From: Eucalyptus grandis
Taxonomy: Eukaryota > Streptophyta > Magnoliopsida > Myrtales > Myrtaceae
DNA: 64,000 nucleotides
Direction: 5' to 3'
Assembly (NCBI RefSeq): GCF_016545825.1
Contig: NC_052620.1
Coordinates: 8,184,001 to 8,248,000 of the forward strand
The position numbers and the translations under genes are program-made. The notes under the pieces were generated by a model that worked only from the letters and a program-made list of their open reading frames with translations, ran no database searches and was not told the DNA's origin. This document shows, one piece after another, positions 42,238-52,984 of this stretch; within the stretch, counting starts at the first letter, position 1, and each line of letters begins with the position of its first letter.

Positions 42238-43570
42238 GTGAGTTCCCATATATACTACGAAATATCACCCCAGTAATATCTTGGAACTCCCCCACCAGGT
42301 GATGTTGTTGTTGAGGGTTCTCCTTCACCCAAACCAACTCTTCCTACATCCAGGCCTAGTGGAAGTAAGGCTATTAGCAGAACCAGTGTAGTGTTAGGGC
42401 TCAGTGTCACTGTGGCCCCGCCCATATGGTATAAAGATATCATAAACTTAAAATTCACACTATTTTGGAGTCTTAATGTCGCAGAATGTTTATAATTAAT
42501 GAATTTCAAATGGTTATCCCATATTTTTCCGTTGTTTGTGTAATTTTTAGGATCTCACAATCCACGATCCTATCATTTTGACACCTTCATTCGTTCCTAA
42601 TTAGGATGCCAATCCTAACAATCTTTAGTAAAAAGCCAGGAGGTGCCGGACAATGTGTTTTTTTCTTTTCTTGGTTAGCTTGCTGGACAATGTTAAGAAG
42701 AGAAAATTGGTCTACTCCAAAGACAGAAAAAAACAGAGAAAATGTTTTATGTCGGAGTTCAGGAATTCAGACAGTGTTTCTATGTTTGAACTTCATTTGC
42801 TTGTTTTAATGTCGATGGGTCTCTAATTGTGCAAAACTATGTTACAATTTCACAAATTGGCCTCAGTGTGTTAAATTTGTAGGATCTTATGACCCTCTAT
42901 CCATTCCTCAAAGACCTCACTCACAATCATCCTGCCTAGGACCCCAATTCTGCCAATGCTGTTTCAAAATGCTGGGATTATCGGAACTGAAATGAAGTTA
43001 ATGTTAAGATTATGCTTTAGTGAATATAGAAATATTTATTATCAGGTGTGCTATCCGAGCACTTGTATCAAAATTTTGGAAACTTGCCTTGAGAACTGTT
43101 GTTCGTGATTTGGAAACTTTGAAAAGTCAGATACTATGACAAGTGCCCATGTTTGGCACCCATATTGGAGTGATTGTTCTTTGTAATAAAAATGTGGTGT
43201 TTGAATGGTTGCTAATGTCAAATTTTGCGAGTGGTCTGGTTTAGAGGGTTAATAATGATAAGATGATTCTTATGGATTTGATGAGATGAGGTAGGGTATT
43301 CAAGATTCCTTAGATTCCTTGTCCTATGATAAAATTTCTGAAATGCATGTGGCTAAATATAGTCCCTGAATGATGGCCATTCGTCAAGGACCGGAAATCC
43401 ACTGATCAAGATAGATCTTCATCTGTCATGTACCTTTTAATGAAATAACCAGAGGATCGCCTATTTCATTCTTGACTAGGTTTTATTGTTCTTTTGTATT
43501 GAAATCATCATACATCTTCTTATTATCCCATTATTCTTAAAAATTCCAAAATCTATTCTTCTCAGCTCTC
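42238..43570. other. Non-coding, collinear with 15,623-16,985
   Basis: This is spacer or intron sequence. Compared with unit A it has small deletions (for example around 42,620) and point changes. No gene was found. Confidence 0.4.
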
Positions 43571-43576
43571 TCATAT

Positions 43577-45610
43577 TTGCTTGAGATACAAGAAGAGGAA
43601 GAAAAACTAGGCAACCCACATGCGAAGCAACAAGCTCTTCTATGTCAAGAGTGCGAAAAGAACCCATCAAAATACCAGTGCCTTGCATGTTCTTTCTGCT
43701 CAGGCAACCTTCCATGTGTAAAGGCTTATATAAACACCATACTGGCTGCATTGGCAAGAGGAACCAGACTCAGTTCATCTCTCTCTCTCTCTCTCACACT
43801 GCACATGCATGCATATCTAGATTCTAGCTTTGTTGCTGTCTTGTGAGTATGATTATTCAGGCATAGATTTCTGTCAGTAATTGCCCTGCTCTATCTGAAT
43901 GGTTTCTTTTCCTCAGAAAATTAAGTTAAGCCAGAGCTTGCTTCTGTTTTCATGTTTTCTTTGTAAAACATATTTCATTTATTCTTGAGTTTTATATATT
44001 CATAAATCTTTGAATTCATGATTGACATAAACTATAATTTTCTCTAGGAAGTGAAGAGGGTCACTGAATCTACCCACAGAGCAAGAGCTAAATTAAGTGT
44101 GTCTTTATCTTAAGTTGCCTTTTCACCTCCAAACCTTTGGCAGCTGCATTGGAGAATAAACCTCTTGTTCCTTCCAAGTGGACTGTCAAAAGGGGCAGAA
44201 ATCAGTCTCGATATGAGGAAAGGTGCAACATCAGAATCTTGACTTTAGAGTGGATTACATATTCGATCCTGTCAATTTTGTAAAGATAAGATACTTTAGG
44301 TATAGCAAAGTCCGATGGGGTCTATGTCTGGCGCCATTCTCTTGGCTGGGGTATACAACATTAGGTCAGCTAGGGTCTCTCTGAAGGCATTTCAGATTTA
44401 TCTTTAAAATCTGATTTTGCTTCTGGGGTCAGTGTTTACTCTACCTGTGATGATGTGATCTGATTCTCATCTTTATTTCTCCTTAAATAAATAATCAAGC
44501 CATCTGATGATAAAAGAGGCATTCCTGAAGGGTAAGATCAGCTCTTCTATCTCTATAATATCACCTTTGTCTCTGAATCATAGATATATGGGTTTATATC
44601 TGGATACCATTGCAGCTGCTAGAAGTATTTTGGATAGAGCATTTAACTGAGAAAATGCTATCAGGAATTGCTTCTTTCTTTGCTTTTTGAAATATTTATG
44701 AGGAACATTTTCTTAAACGAGCACAATTGAACTTGTCTAACCTGCTAATTTAGCTTTTGATCTCATTTGCTAAGTTATTTTCTTGCCGCAAGATTAGGAG
44801 TGCAGGGCTTGTCATGCGTTGGCTTTTTGGGGTCACGCTTTGGATAGACAGATTTAAAGAGTCCGTAAATGTCAACTTTTATCTTGACACGTTTTTCATT
44901 GATTTTTAAGCAATTTTTCTGTCTGCTTGACCTTCGCAATCCCATGCTTTTGGTTATTCTTCCCGCCTTTATGAGGCCTTTCTTTAGACGTTTTTTTAAT
45001 AGGAAGATTTCTCTTGGGAATCTAAATTTGAAATTATTTGTGGGTTTCTCATCTGTAAAAGCTCTGCTTGTCTAATTGTTTCAGGAGAAATTTTATTTCA
45101 TGGATAATTGAAGGGTGCTTTCACTCGACAGATGTGGTTGTTTGTGACCATTGGTGAGTCCTATGTAAGTCCTGTGCAATTTAATCTTGATGAAAGCTGA
45201 TGTGCAGTACCTATGTTCACCTCCAATGATGAGAACCAATTTGTGCGACTGTCCATATGGGGAAGAAAGCAATGATATCATGTTTTGTGGTTGAGGATGG
45301 TTTCTGTAGTGGAATACACGAGGACACAACCCTTTGTACCTTCATTGAGAAACATCTGAAAGCTGGTCCATGGAATCATCAGCTAAAGCAATTTTGTGAT
45401 GAATAGTTGAAGAAATCTTAGATTTTTTTCCCCTTAAAATCACCTTTCAAGGAGTTGGATATGAGGACCCCTCCTCTTAGGCAATTGTTGACAAATGTTG
45501 TCATCTTAGAATGTCCTGTTGTAGGCGTCTTCCTTTCATCACGGAGTGGTGATTTTGAAGTTGTCAAAGATGGCAAATGGTGTGCGCTTCGGGGAGTAGG
45601 AAATTGAAGA
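43577..45610 (+). pseudogene. BCD1-like (HIT zinc finger) pseudogene, unit B
   Basis: This is the paralogue of 16,990-18,985. The finger region reads HAKQQALLCQECEKNPSKYQ, CLACSFCSGNLPCVKA, then a small insertion shifts the frame and the text continues as TGCIGKRNQTQFISL. Later exons are EVKRVTESTHRARAKL (44,048), the LFLPSG/RNQSRYEE exon with one G lost (about 44,150-44,222), CFHSTDVVVCDHW (45,105), IEKHLKAGPWNHQLKQFCDE plus a stop (45,345), and FKELDM...LLTNVVILECPVVGVF with GDFEVVKDGKW (45,445-45,590). Plant BCD1 helps build box C/D snoRNPs in the nucleus. Frame breaks differ from those in unit A, so both copies decayed further after duplication. Confidence 0.85.
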
Positions 45611-46139
45611 TAACGGCTGTTTCATATCCGCGGATGTATCCTTATGCAGCAGTTGAACTCACGTCCAAAATCTCAATTTTTCCATCAGAATACAAAAGCA
45701 TCAAGCGGCCCCTCAGCTGGACATGCATGAATCTTGACTAAGCGAACCTGGCGAGGGCGAGGTTGCCCTCACTCCCGCCTGGGCAAGGGCGGCCCTTGTC
45801 TGAGGCAAGCAATCTGTGCCAGCCAAGGTCTGACGTGGCTCGCGGAGGAAAAAAAGGAAAACGAAAAAAAAAAAGATGTATAAAATTTGAAAAAAAAATA
45901 AAAATTAACTGGATTGATTTAATTGATAAAATGCTTAAAGAGTTAGAATTCAATTAATATTAAAATATTTAAAATTAAATCAATAAAAGCATAATAAATT
46001 AAGAAATTTTAAGATAATTTTCTCATCAAAGTCTCCACAAACAAAAGGGCACACAAAAAGAATCTTCCTGACTCTCAAGTCAGCAACCGTCGACCGCCCC
46101 ATCATCACCGTCGCAAGTGGGCAGGTAAAAACAGAGTAG

Positions 46140-46390
46140 AGAGAGAGGATCAAACTTTCTCTCTCTTTTCGATTATCTCTTTCCGCGTTTCGGGTCTCAC
46201 CATCCCGACGTAGAGAGAGAGAGAGAGAGAGGCTGGATCGGCCTTTCTTTGCCCTTTCGATTCTCTTTCTCGTCGGGTGTCGCCATCCTGAGGTAGAGAG
46301 AGAGACAGATAGAGGATCAGCCTTTCTTTCTCTTTTCGATTAGCCCGAGGTAGAGAGAGAGAGAGAGAGAGAGAGAGGATCAGCCATTAA
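46140..46390. repeat. Tandem units of about 80 bp carrying GA microsatellites
   Basis: Three imperfect copies of a unit (GGATCAGCCTTTCTTTCTCT...TTTCGATT...CCGAGGTAGAGAGAG). The GA runs differ in length. Unit A carries about two copies at 19,600-19,710. Confidence 0.75.
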
Positions 46391-46959
46391 GAAGTCGAAC
46401 GGAGAAGGGCCCCGGAATTTGAAGTGGTCCATGACATAATAATAATTGAAATGGTTGGTTTGAATTGACAAATCTAAAAGTTAAACTGAAAAAAAGGGGG
46501 TTGGAATTTTGCTAAGTTCGAAACTCTTCGTCGTATGTGCTTATGATAACTTGGGCCACCCCCCTTTTTGGGATTTGTCCCTTTTCCCTTTTCTTTTGAT
46601 ATTCTTCCTCACATTTATTAAACGGCCAATAAAACCTTTATTTTTGGCGATATTCATTAGTAAAAATTCAAAAAAATAAAATCAAACTTTTTACCCACAC
46701 TAAAAACACAAATATCCATAACTTTTTTTATTCCACAAAGAAAACCACAATTTCGTAAACTCAACTTCCACTTATCAATTCATATTCTGCATTTACCTAA
46801 ACTCTCATCCTTTTTCTTCCATCCATTCTACTAAGCAATTTATGGTCACAAAGTTCATGTGTTCATTGCAATAAATACTCAAAAAAGATGCTCCATATTT
46901 TAGCTCTATAAAGAGTTTATTGATCATACTAATATAAGTTCATAATTTTTTATGACAAT

Positions 46960-47100
46960 AAAAAGATTGGGATATTTATGTCACGATGGGCAAATTTAAG
47001 GTTTTTAGAAGAAAAAAATTTTATGTCGTGGTGAGCAAATTTAGGATTTTTTGAAGTATTTATGTCACAGTGGACATAATTTAGAATTTTTTATGGCATT
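46960..47100. repeat. Tandem repeat of the TTTATGTCAC family (unit B)
   Basis: Three units around ATTTATGTCACGATGGGCAAATTTAAGG lie collinear with 20,690-20,880 but without the TA microsatellite. Confidence 0.7.
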
Positions 47101-47574
47101 AACCATATTCATTAATAAATCAAATCAAGAAAATATGGATTGTCCAAAACATGCTTCATTAATTGCATTGTGCGTTTAGACTTAATTTAGGTGTGAAAAA
47201 CACTCAAACGTGTGAATGATTATAACTCTAATTCTCCGACTATTAGTACATTATTTATTAGTTAACTCTCTATTAACTACCAACGCTCGAATCAAACCAT
47301 ATTTATATTTGATATTTTTGGTGATTTTGTGTTAATTTAATTACAAAATCTTGTCAATTTCCATATTATATTACAACACTTATGTCCCCCACTTGTAAAT
47401 GAAAAGCAAGCAACTCAATGGGAGCACGATGGGAGGCTTATCCGCTATCACAGCCAAGCATGGGGCATAATCTATACAACAGTGCCTCTCTTTGATTAGG
47501 TCATAAGTTATGAGTATCACCGGTATGCAAACTTAACTAGAGGATGGAGGTAATTTCACGACCCTTTTGGAAGC

Positions 47575-48245
47575 ACAGGAAGTAGATTTATAATAGAAGG
47601 TCAAGCTACGTTGGTCCGGGTTTTACGAACTAATGTGTTGAGTAGTTACTGGCAAGAGGCGGAACTAATGTATTTAGTTAAAAAAATCTCACTCCACTTC
47701 TCCGTTTCTCAGTGTTATGTTGAGTAGTATCAACAAATTCTAAGTCTTGGTGTACCATGTCGATACGTGGTCTAAGTTGTGCCACTGTGAATGGCATGCT
47801 TCTCATTCGATGGGTGCATTAACGATTCTAGCAGGGACAACTACTTAATAAATCTCTAAATTTGTCGCAGAACTAGATTTGTACTCAAAAAATTTAGTAA
47901 AATGATTAATTTTCTCCCGGTGCACATTATCCCTACCGAGGCTTCTCTCAGCTTTCTTTGAATAACTTTTCGAAAACACAGAAAGTAGATTTATAATAGA
48001 AGGTTGAGCTACGTTGGTCCGTGGTTTTATGAACTAACGTGTTGAGTAGTCACCGGCAAGAGGCGGAACTAACGTGTTCAGTTAGAAAAGCTTCTCTCCA
48101 CTTCTTCGTTTCTCAGTATTATGTTGAGTTGAGTGGATTCGACATATTCTAAGTCTTGGTGTACCAAGTTGATATGTGGTTTAAGTCATGCCACCGTTCA
48201 TGGCATGCTTACTAATCCTAGCAGAGATGACTACTCACAACATCA
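47575..48245 (+). promoter_or_regulatory. Duplicated upstream region of cupredoxin gene B
   Basis: A segment of about 260 bp beginning AAGTAGATTTATAATAGAAGG and running through TCTAAGTCTTGGTGTACCA to TAGCAG(A/G)GA occurs at about 47,579-47,850 and again at about 47,985-48,230. Unit A has it once (21,360-21,590). The spacer between the two copies (47,870-47,965) matches 735-830 near the left end of the window. Promoter function is inferred from position. Confidence 0.65.
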
Positions 48246-48445
48246 TTCTAGCCAATGGAGTAGCGGGGGACTCGTATGTAAGGAGATGTCGAATTACGCA
48301 CGCTACCTTGGTCGTACCACTGGGCGTGCCAGTTCTAGAAAGGGCTTGTAAACTTCACATATCATCACGATTCGATTCCAATTTCCCTCCGTTCCTCCAT
48401 TATTATAAACGCCTTCTCTTTCCCTCCGTCTCTCCATTATTATAA

Positions 48446-48750
48446 ACGCCCTCTCCATCCGCTAGCTGTCCCATGTAATTCCACATCACTATTTGGTTCC
48501 AACTTTCCTCCGTGTCTCTTCCTTATTATAAAGATCACAAACGCCCTCTCCATCCGCTAGCTGTCCCATGTAATTCCACATCACTATTTGGTTCCAACTT
48601 TCCTCCCTGTCTCTTCCTTATTATAAAGATCACAAACGCCCTCTCCATCCGCAAGCTGTCCCATGTAATTCCACATCACTATTTGGTTCCAACTTTCCTC
48701 CCTGTCTCTTCCTTATTATAAAGATCACAAACGCCCTCTCCATCCGCAAG
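48446..48750 (+). repeat. Three 95-bp promoter repeats, each with a TATA box
   Basis: Units at 48,446-48,540, 48,541-48,635 and 48,636-48,730, plus a partial fourth, are nearly identical (ACGCCCTCTCCATCCGC...GTCCCATGTAATTCCACATC...CTTATTATAAAGATCACAA). TATAAA occurs at 48,527, 48,622 and 48,717, exactly 95 bp apart, and two more ATTATTATAAACG copies lie upstream at 48,404 and 48,441. The last TATA is 98 bp before the start codon at 48,815. Unit A has only one TATA-like site. Confidence 0.9.
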
Positions 48751-48765
48751 CTGTACATTCAAATT

Positions 48766-48770
<5 letters not shown>

Positions 48771-48803
<33 letters not shown>
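48771..48803 (+). repeat. CT microsatellite in the leader of cupredoxin gene B
   Basis: A run of about 15 CT units lies between the last TATA box and the start codon, so it probably falls in the 5' untranslated region, as in unit A (21,891-21,909). Confidence 0.8.
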
Positions 48804-48807
<4 letters not shown>

Positions 48808-48814
48808 CTTCGAT

Positions 48815-50144
48815 ATGGATGCGCAAAAGATGGCTCCATTACTTGTAGGGTTGCTTTGCATTCTGGTACCGACGACCATGCCTTTGAGGGCGGAGGACAC
48901 GGCACGACGCTACAGGTGGGTAGCGAAGTACGAGCTCACGCCGCCAGGGGGCTACCGGAAGCTGTCCGTCACCATAAACGGACGAACCCCCGGCCCGATA
49001 ATATCGGCTTATCAAGGAGACCTGCTCGTCATCGAGGTCACCAACGAGCTGGGGAAGGAGGACCTCGGGATCCAGATCGACGGAGTGAGACCGGTAAGTA
49101 ACGAAGACATCAAAAAAGCATGTATCGTGAAGGCGGTCAGTCCATGTGGTGGTGGTGATGATGACGACGTTGTGGATTTTGCAGATTGGTGAGGGTTGGA
49201 CGGACCCCATTCGGCCCGGAAAGACTTTTGCCTATCAGTTCGTCGTTAATCGGGTGAGTCCCATTACAAAGATTTTACGAATGATCTCAAAGCGTTTCTT
49301 CATTCTACGGCGGCGCATTTTGCGTCGAGCCCCGCCTTCTCCTCCTTCGTCCACCGCCTTCGTCGACCGCCTCGTCGCAGTCTCCGACGAGTAGCGCGTC
49401 GCCCCGGAGGCCGCCCTCCCCGCCGCGTGCGACTGCTGGGCCCCGCTGCAGTGGGTCGCCTCCCACATGCCGCCGCACGAGATCCCCGGCGGCGGAGACC
49501 CCTTGCTCGCCGACTGCGCTGACTTCGGTCGGCTCTACGTCGCCAGCGATAGCGCCGGGTCCAACACCGCCCAAAACGTCTCGATGCGGGCTGGCGCCAG
49601 GGGCTCCTGTGGCGGCGGCGCGTGGGTCCTCGGGGCGTTCACCTCGTAGCCCTTCCTCCGGGGGTCGGAGGCGATCGGGAGAAAGAGGAGGGAGGGGGTC
49701 GGGAGGAGAGCCTGATGGCTGTTTTCTCCTTGACGTTGCGTTCTTCCTCGTCGACGGTGGTGTGGGTACAGTCCAGTGCTCCGATCTCCATTTTCAGCGT
49801 CCACCATCATCCCCGACTAGCCCCACTTCGAGACCTCCATCGCCCCGGCTCTCTCCGGCCATATTTTTACTCACTGATGAATCTCCCTCCCCTAAAATTT
49901 CGAGTTTCATGGGGGAATAACCCTCTGTAGATGGATACGCTCCGTGTACGAACACTGACATTATATACTTTTATGGCAGCTCGGAGATTGCCCGTACCAC
50001 GCTCGTTCCAAATTGCAAGAAGTGGCCGGACTGCACGGGTCGATTCGCGTCTTGCCGCGGGACGAGGGCAAGAAGGGCGTAGGGTTCGAAGATCCTCGGC
50101 ACGTGAAGGGAAGTGGTGAGATCAAGGATTCTAAAGGGCCATGA
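48815..50144 (+). CDS. Small secreted cupredoxin-like protein B (ascorbate-oxidase domain 1 only)
   Basis: Three exons (48,815-49,093, 49,185-49,253, 49,980-50,144) join in phase with GT...AG introns to give 170 residues. A signal peptide (about residues 1-26, LLVGLLCILVPTTMPLRA) precedes RRYRWVAKYELTPPGGYRK, INGRTPGPIISAYQGDLLVI, then IGEGWTDPIRPGKTFAYQFV and LGDCPYHARSKLQEVAGLHG. This is domain 1 of an ascorbate oxidase, with splice sites at the family's usual places. Of the copper motifs, HWHG is QIDG and HGH is HAR, so copper binding is not expected. Domains 2 and 3 are missing and a basic tail ending KGSGEIKDSKGP follows. It is the paralogue of 21,921-23,540. The start is the first ATG after the CT leader and matches gene A. 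Function unknown; expression data would decide between a real small secreted protein and a pseudogene. Confidence 0.62.
49305..49690 (+). pseudogene. Plant carboxylesterase (CXE) pseudogene inside intron 2, unit B
   Basis: FYGGAFC, then LADCADFGRLYVASDSAGSN followed by TAQNVSMRAGARGSCGGGAW, and after a stop FLRGSEAIGR, correspond to the oxyanion-hole, nucleophile-elbow and PYFWGSEPIG-like segments of plant alpha/beta-hydrolase fold-3 carboxylesterases. GDSAG is SDSAG. This copy lacks the LPILV start and the late EFVNP segment found in unit A (22,436-23,106). Both copies sit at the same place in intron 2, so the esterase was there before the unit was duplicated. Confidence 0.8.
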
Positions 50145-51510
50145 TGATAACAAGATCAGACCCACTCGTATTTAATTATGTTTGAATGTCGAGTGCAGTT
50201 TTCTGACTGATTTCCTTCGTGTTGTTTTGCTCTTTTTGTTTTGCTGTTTTGCGAATAAACGGTTCCTCCTTTCCAAATTCAAGAAATTCTCATGTCAAGT
50301 TGCAAAGTGGGACCAGAATTCCCAAACTGGCTTCGAAGGCAGAAAAAGGTTTCCATATTAGACATGTCAAATGTCAGCATCTCAGATAAAGTTCCTCATC
50401 GGTTATTTAATGTTCTTTCTAGCATTAAACAATTGGATCTCTCGGACAATATGTTATATTAAGAACATATTATGTTATATGTTACCATTATATTATGTTA
50501 TAAAAAGATGAAACCCACTCGAATTTAATTATGTTTGCATGTCGAGAGCAGTTTCTTGACTGATTTGCTTCCTGTTGTTTTGCGAACAAGCGGGTGCTCC
50601 TTAAAAGCGGCGGTAGAAAATCTTTGCTACCGCGGAGGGGGTAAAAAGTGAAAAAAAAGTGGGGACAAATTCCTTCTAGATACATAGGGCTGGAACAGGG
50701 ATTGCATTAGGTTTATGATCCGTAAAGCTATGACATTAACCACTTAGATTTGGCTAATAATGACCGCCTTGTGTTGATTCTAATTCCCTATCCTATTATT
50801 GTATTCTGAGAAGATAAAAAGCTTTGATGGAAGCCAGAGGTCAGTCACCAGCAAAACATATACAATCGCTCGATTTGCTCTCGGCTTCAAAATTGAGCTA
50901 AACTTTCATCAGCTATAAATTAGTTCTCCGTTGTTTTCTCTTTTTCTTATCACTTCCCACGTTGATTTCAAAGTTTTGAACATGAAATATCTTCACCACT
51001 AACATTTTATTTTCGATTTAAAACCGCAAGAATGTGTTAGACTCTCTTGCAACGTTGCATGCGAGAATTTTTATGATGACCTTGTACACATATCGGTTTT
51101 CTTCTGCTTAACAAGTGAAATTTTTGGTTGAATATTTTAAAATTTCAGGATATTAGAATTTCTATAGATAAGATAGATCCATCAGATCATATCTTCATGT
51201 ACCAAATCCAAATTTGATGTGCCAAACTGGATGTGGTGATCCAAGAAAAGGGAGGCCACCCGAGACGGCAATCTCAGTGAGGGGCCGGCCAGTCACCGAA
51301 TTGTCCGGCTTTCCCAGTCTCATGTTTGGGCACTTCCCACTACTATCGAAAAGACAGGTTTGTCACTTTCTGAAAAAATGAAAGGACGTAGACAGATAAA
51401 CGCTCGACAAATCTTCCCACAACTGTTGCTGGCTGATTTGATTTGGTTCAGTCTGGTTCCCTGGTCCGACCAGGGTCGGTACCAAGCCGCTGCACGCTCC
51501 TGCTTCGCGT
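50145..51510. other. 3' flank of cupredoxin gene B, no further gene seen
   Basis: A partial internal duplication repeats the 3' flank: GACCCACTCGTATTTAATTATGTTTGAATGTCGAG at 50,158 is similar to 50,512-50,548. Sequence near 50,300-50,450 reads VASCKVGPEFPNWLRRQKKV with ISDKVPHRLFNVLSS and LDLSDN in one frame. This resembles a fragment of a leucine-rich-repeat receptor-like protein, but it is short. 51,230-51,340 matches 23,860-23,975 in unit A. Confidence 0.45.
50285..50460 (+). pseudogene. Possible LRR receptor-like protein fragment
   Basis: About 55 codons are open: SCKVGPEFPNWLRRQKKVSI then MSNVSISDKVPHRLFNVLSS and IKQLDLSDN. Plant receptor-like proteins of the Cf/EIX2 type carry GPxFPxWLxxQ...LDISN..ISDxIPxWFWN..S.L..LDLSxN in the LRR region, which this matches well. 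Only this stretch is present, and it is absent from unit A. It is inserted in the 3' flank of cupredoxin gene B. Confidence 0.7.
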
Positions 51511-51686
51511 TATTTCCACGACTTTTTAAGATGACACATACCCATTTTGTATTAACTTATCAAATTATCTTCAATCAAAAAGATTCAGTTCAATACATTA
51601 TTTCCACGAATTTTTAAGATGACACATACCCAATTTGTATTAATTGATCAAATTGTCTTCAATCAAAAAGATTCAGTTCAATACAT
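51511..51686. repeat. 88-bp tandem duplication
   Basis: TATTTCCACGACTTTTTAAG...CAATACAT is repeated at an 88-bp offset (51,511 and 51,599) with a handful of differences. It sits just before the recurring unit-start sequence at 51,690. Confidence 0.85.
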
Positions 51687-51689
51687 TAT

Positions 51690-52400
51690 TTTTAACATTA
51701 GCTCACTGTCTCTCTTTCAATAAAAAAATGATTCACCATCTCTCCCGTTCACATGGAATGAAATATCAAATCAAGATATAGATGGATCTCTATTTTTTTT
51801 TCTCTATCCACGGAGATACCTATTTATATGGATAGAAATCCATCTATAAATCGATCTAGACATCTTCTATCTTGATAGATTTGTCTTTATGAGTGACAAC
51901 GCCGATCTTTATATGTTTTGGCCACATTTGTTTCCACTCCAAAGAGGAAGGTTTGAATCTTTTTATCTAATGCTGTGAGGGATGTGACCTATGTTAGGTC
52001 CACAAGATACCACAGCTTTTGGTGTGTCGTGATTCGCCTCTGAATAATGAGTAGGTGGTTGAATCCTCTTGATTCTTCTCTTCAAAATAAACCAATGAGG
52101 GAATTCAGAGCAATTCACCACATTGGTGTTAATTTCTAAAATAGATGAAATTCTTATCCCCATATCCTATTGAGTCAATATAAAAAATTATATGCATACC
52201 CTAAGTAAAACTAGGCTTCAAAGTAAAACAATTAAAAAAAATATTTCCTTTTTGTAAGCATGAATTTAATAATTGTTAATTTGTGACGATGATCCGAGCC
52301 TTATTAAATTGTTGGCCAATTTGATAAATGCACCCCTCCTGTCCAAGAATCAAAACAACATTAGAAAGTGGCGAGACAATTCAGACCTTGACAACGTTGT
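51690..52400. repeat. Start of a further tandem unit after B
   Basis: TTTAACATTAGCTCACTGTCTCTCTTTCAATAAAA, then ...AGTAAAACTAGGCTTCAAAGT, ...GCATGAATTTAATAATTGTTAATTTGTGA and ...ACATTAGAAAGTGGCGAGACA repeat the start of units A and B. It is broken by an insert at about 51,770-52,140. After 52,400 the similarity stops. Confidence 0.75.
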
Positions 52401-52593
52401 TTCTGGTAATGCTGGGAAAGGGACAGATCCTTTATCTCGAAATCTTGGTAGTTGGGACAAGGGAAGCAATCAATATCGGCGAGGACGGATTTTTTTTTTT
52501 TCTTTTTTTGGGTTGAAAAGAGGTGTAATTGGAGGGCAGTATGAAAATGACCCACAACAGGTAGTAGAGCTTGTAAACCACAAAGAAAATTCC

Positions 52594-52980
52594 TAGAATG
52601 AACCTCTTCTTCGTAATATTTTCAAAGAGGACACTATGAAGGAAATTTTGGCTATTCCTCTTATAATCCATTCTATTCAAGACAAACTAGCGTAGACAAA
52701 TTCATCAACAGGGAATTACTCATTGAAAAGTGACTACAGCTACATAAGACTTACCGAGACTATCCGAAAAGCTCCAATAGCCTCCTCATCTTTCTTGGCT
52801 CCTCGAGCTTTATGGAATAAGATTTGAAAAATGCAAACAATCCCTAAAATTAAGTTCTTCCTTTGGAATGCATGTCAGAATAGTCTGCCCGCAATGGAGA
52901 ACATACACAAGCCAAAAATCATACCAGATCCTTACTGCTCCTTATGTAAAGACCAGGTGGACTCTTTGAAAATTTTATGA
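52594..52980 (+). pseudogene. LINE zf-RVT fragment, plus strand
   Basis: The plus strand reads NEPLLRNIFKEDTMKEILAI, IIHSIQDKLAWTNSSTGNYS, then KIKFFLWNACQNSLPAMENI and IIPDPYCSLCKDQVDSLK. This is the zinc-binding zf-RVT region that ends plant LINE polymerases (DxxxWxxxxxGxYSxKSxY...PPKxKxFxWxAxxNxLPTxxNL...CxxC). One in-frame stop (after LWNKI) and truncation on both sides show it is dead. It belongs to a different LINE lineage from the one at 6.6-12.2 kb. The text stops at LKIL near 52,977, at the junction with sequence shared with 27,893. Confidence 0.85.
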
Positions 52981-52984
52981 CTTA

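Larger units (their letters stand above)
40885..51690. repeat. Duplicated unit B of the tandem locus
   Basis: This block is collinear with unit A (14,294-24,060) and similar throughout. It carries the same order of GC-rich block, orphan ascorbate-oxidase exon, BCD1-like pseudogene, GA-rich sequence, promoter and three-exon secreted cupredoxin gene. Differences include the poly-A insert at 19,471 (only in A), the TA run at 20,789 (only in A), a CTT-rich insert near 17,730-17,760 (only in A), and promoter duplications near 47.6-48.75 kb (only in B). Confidence 0.9.
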
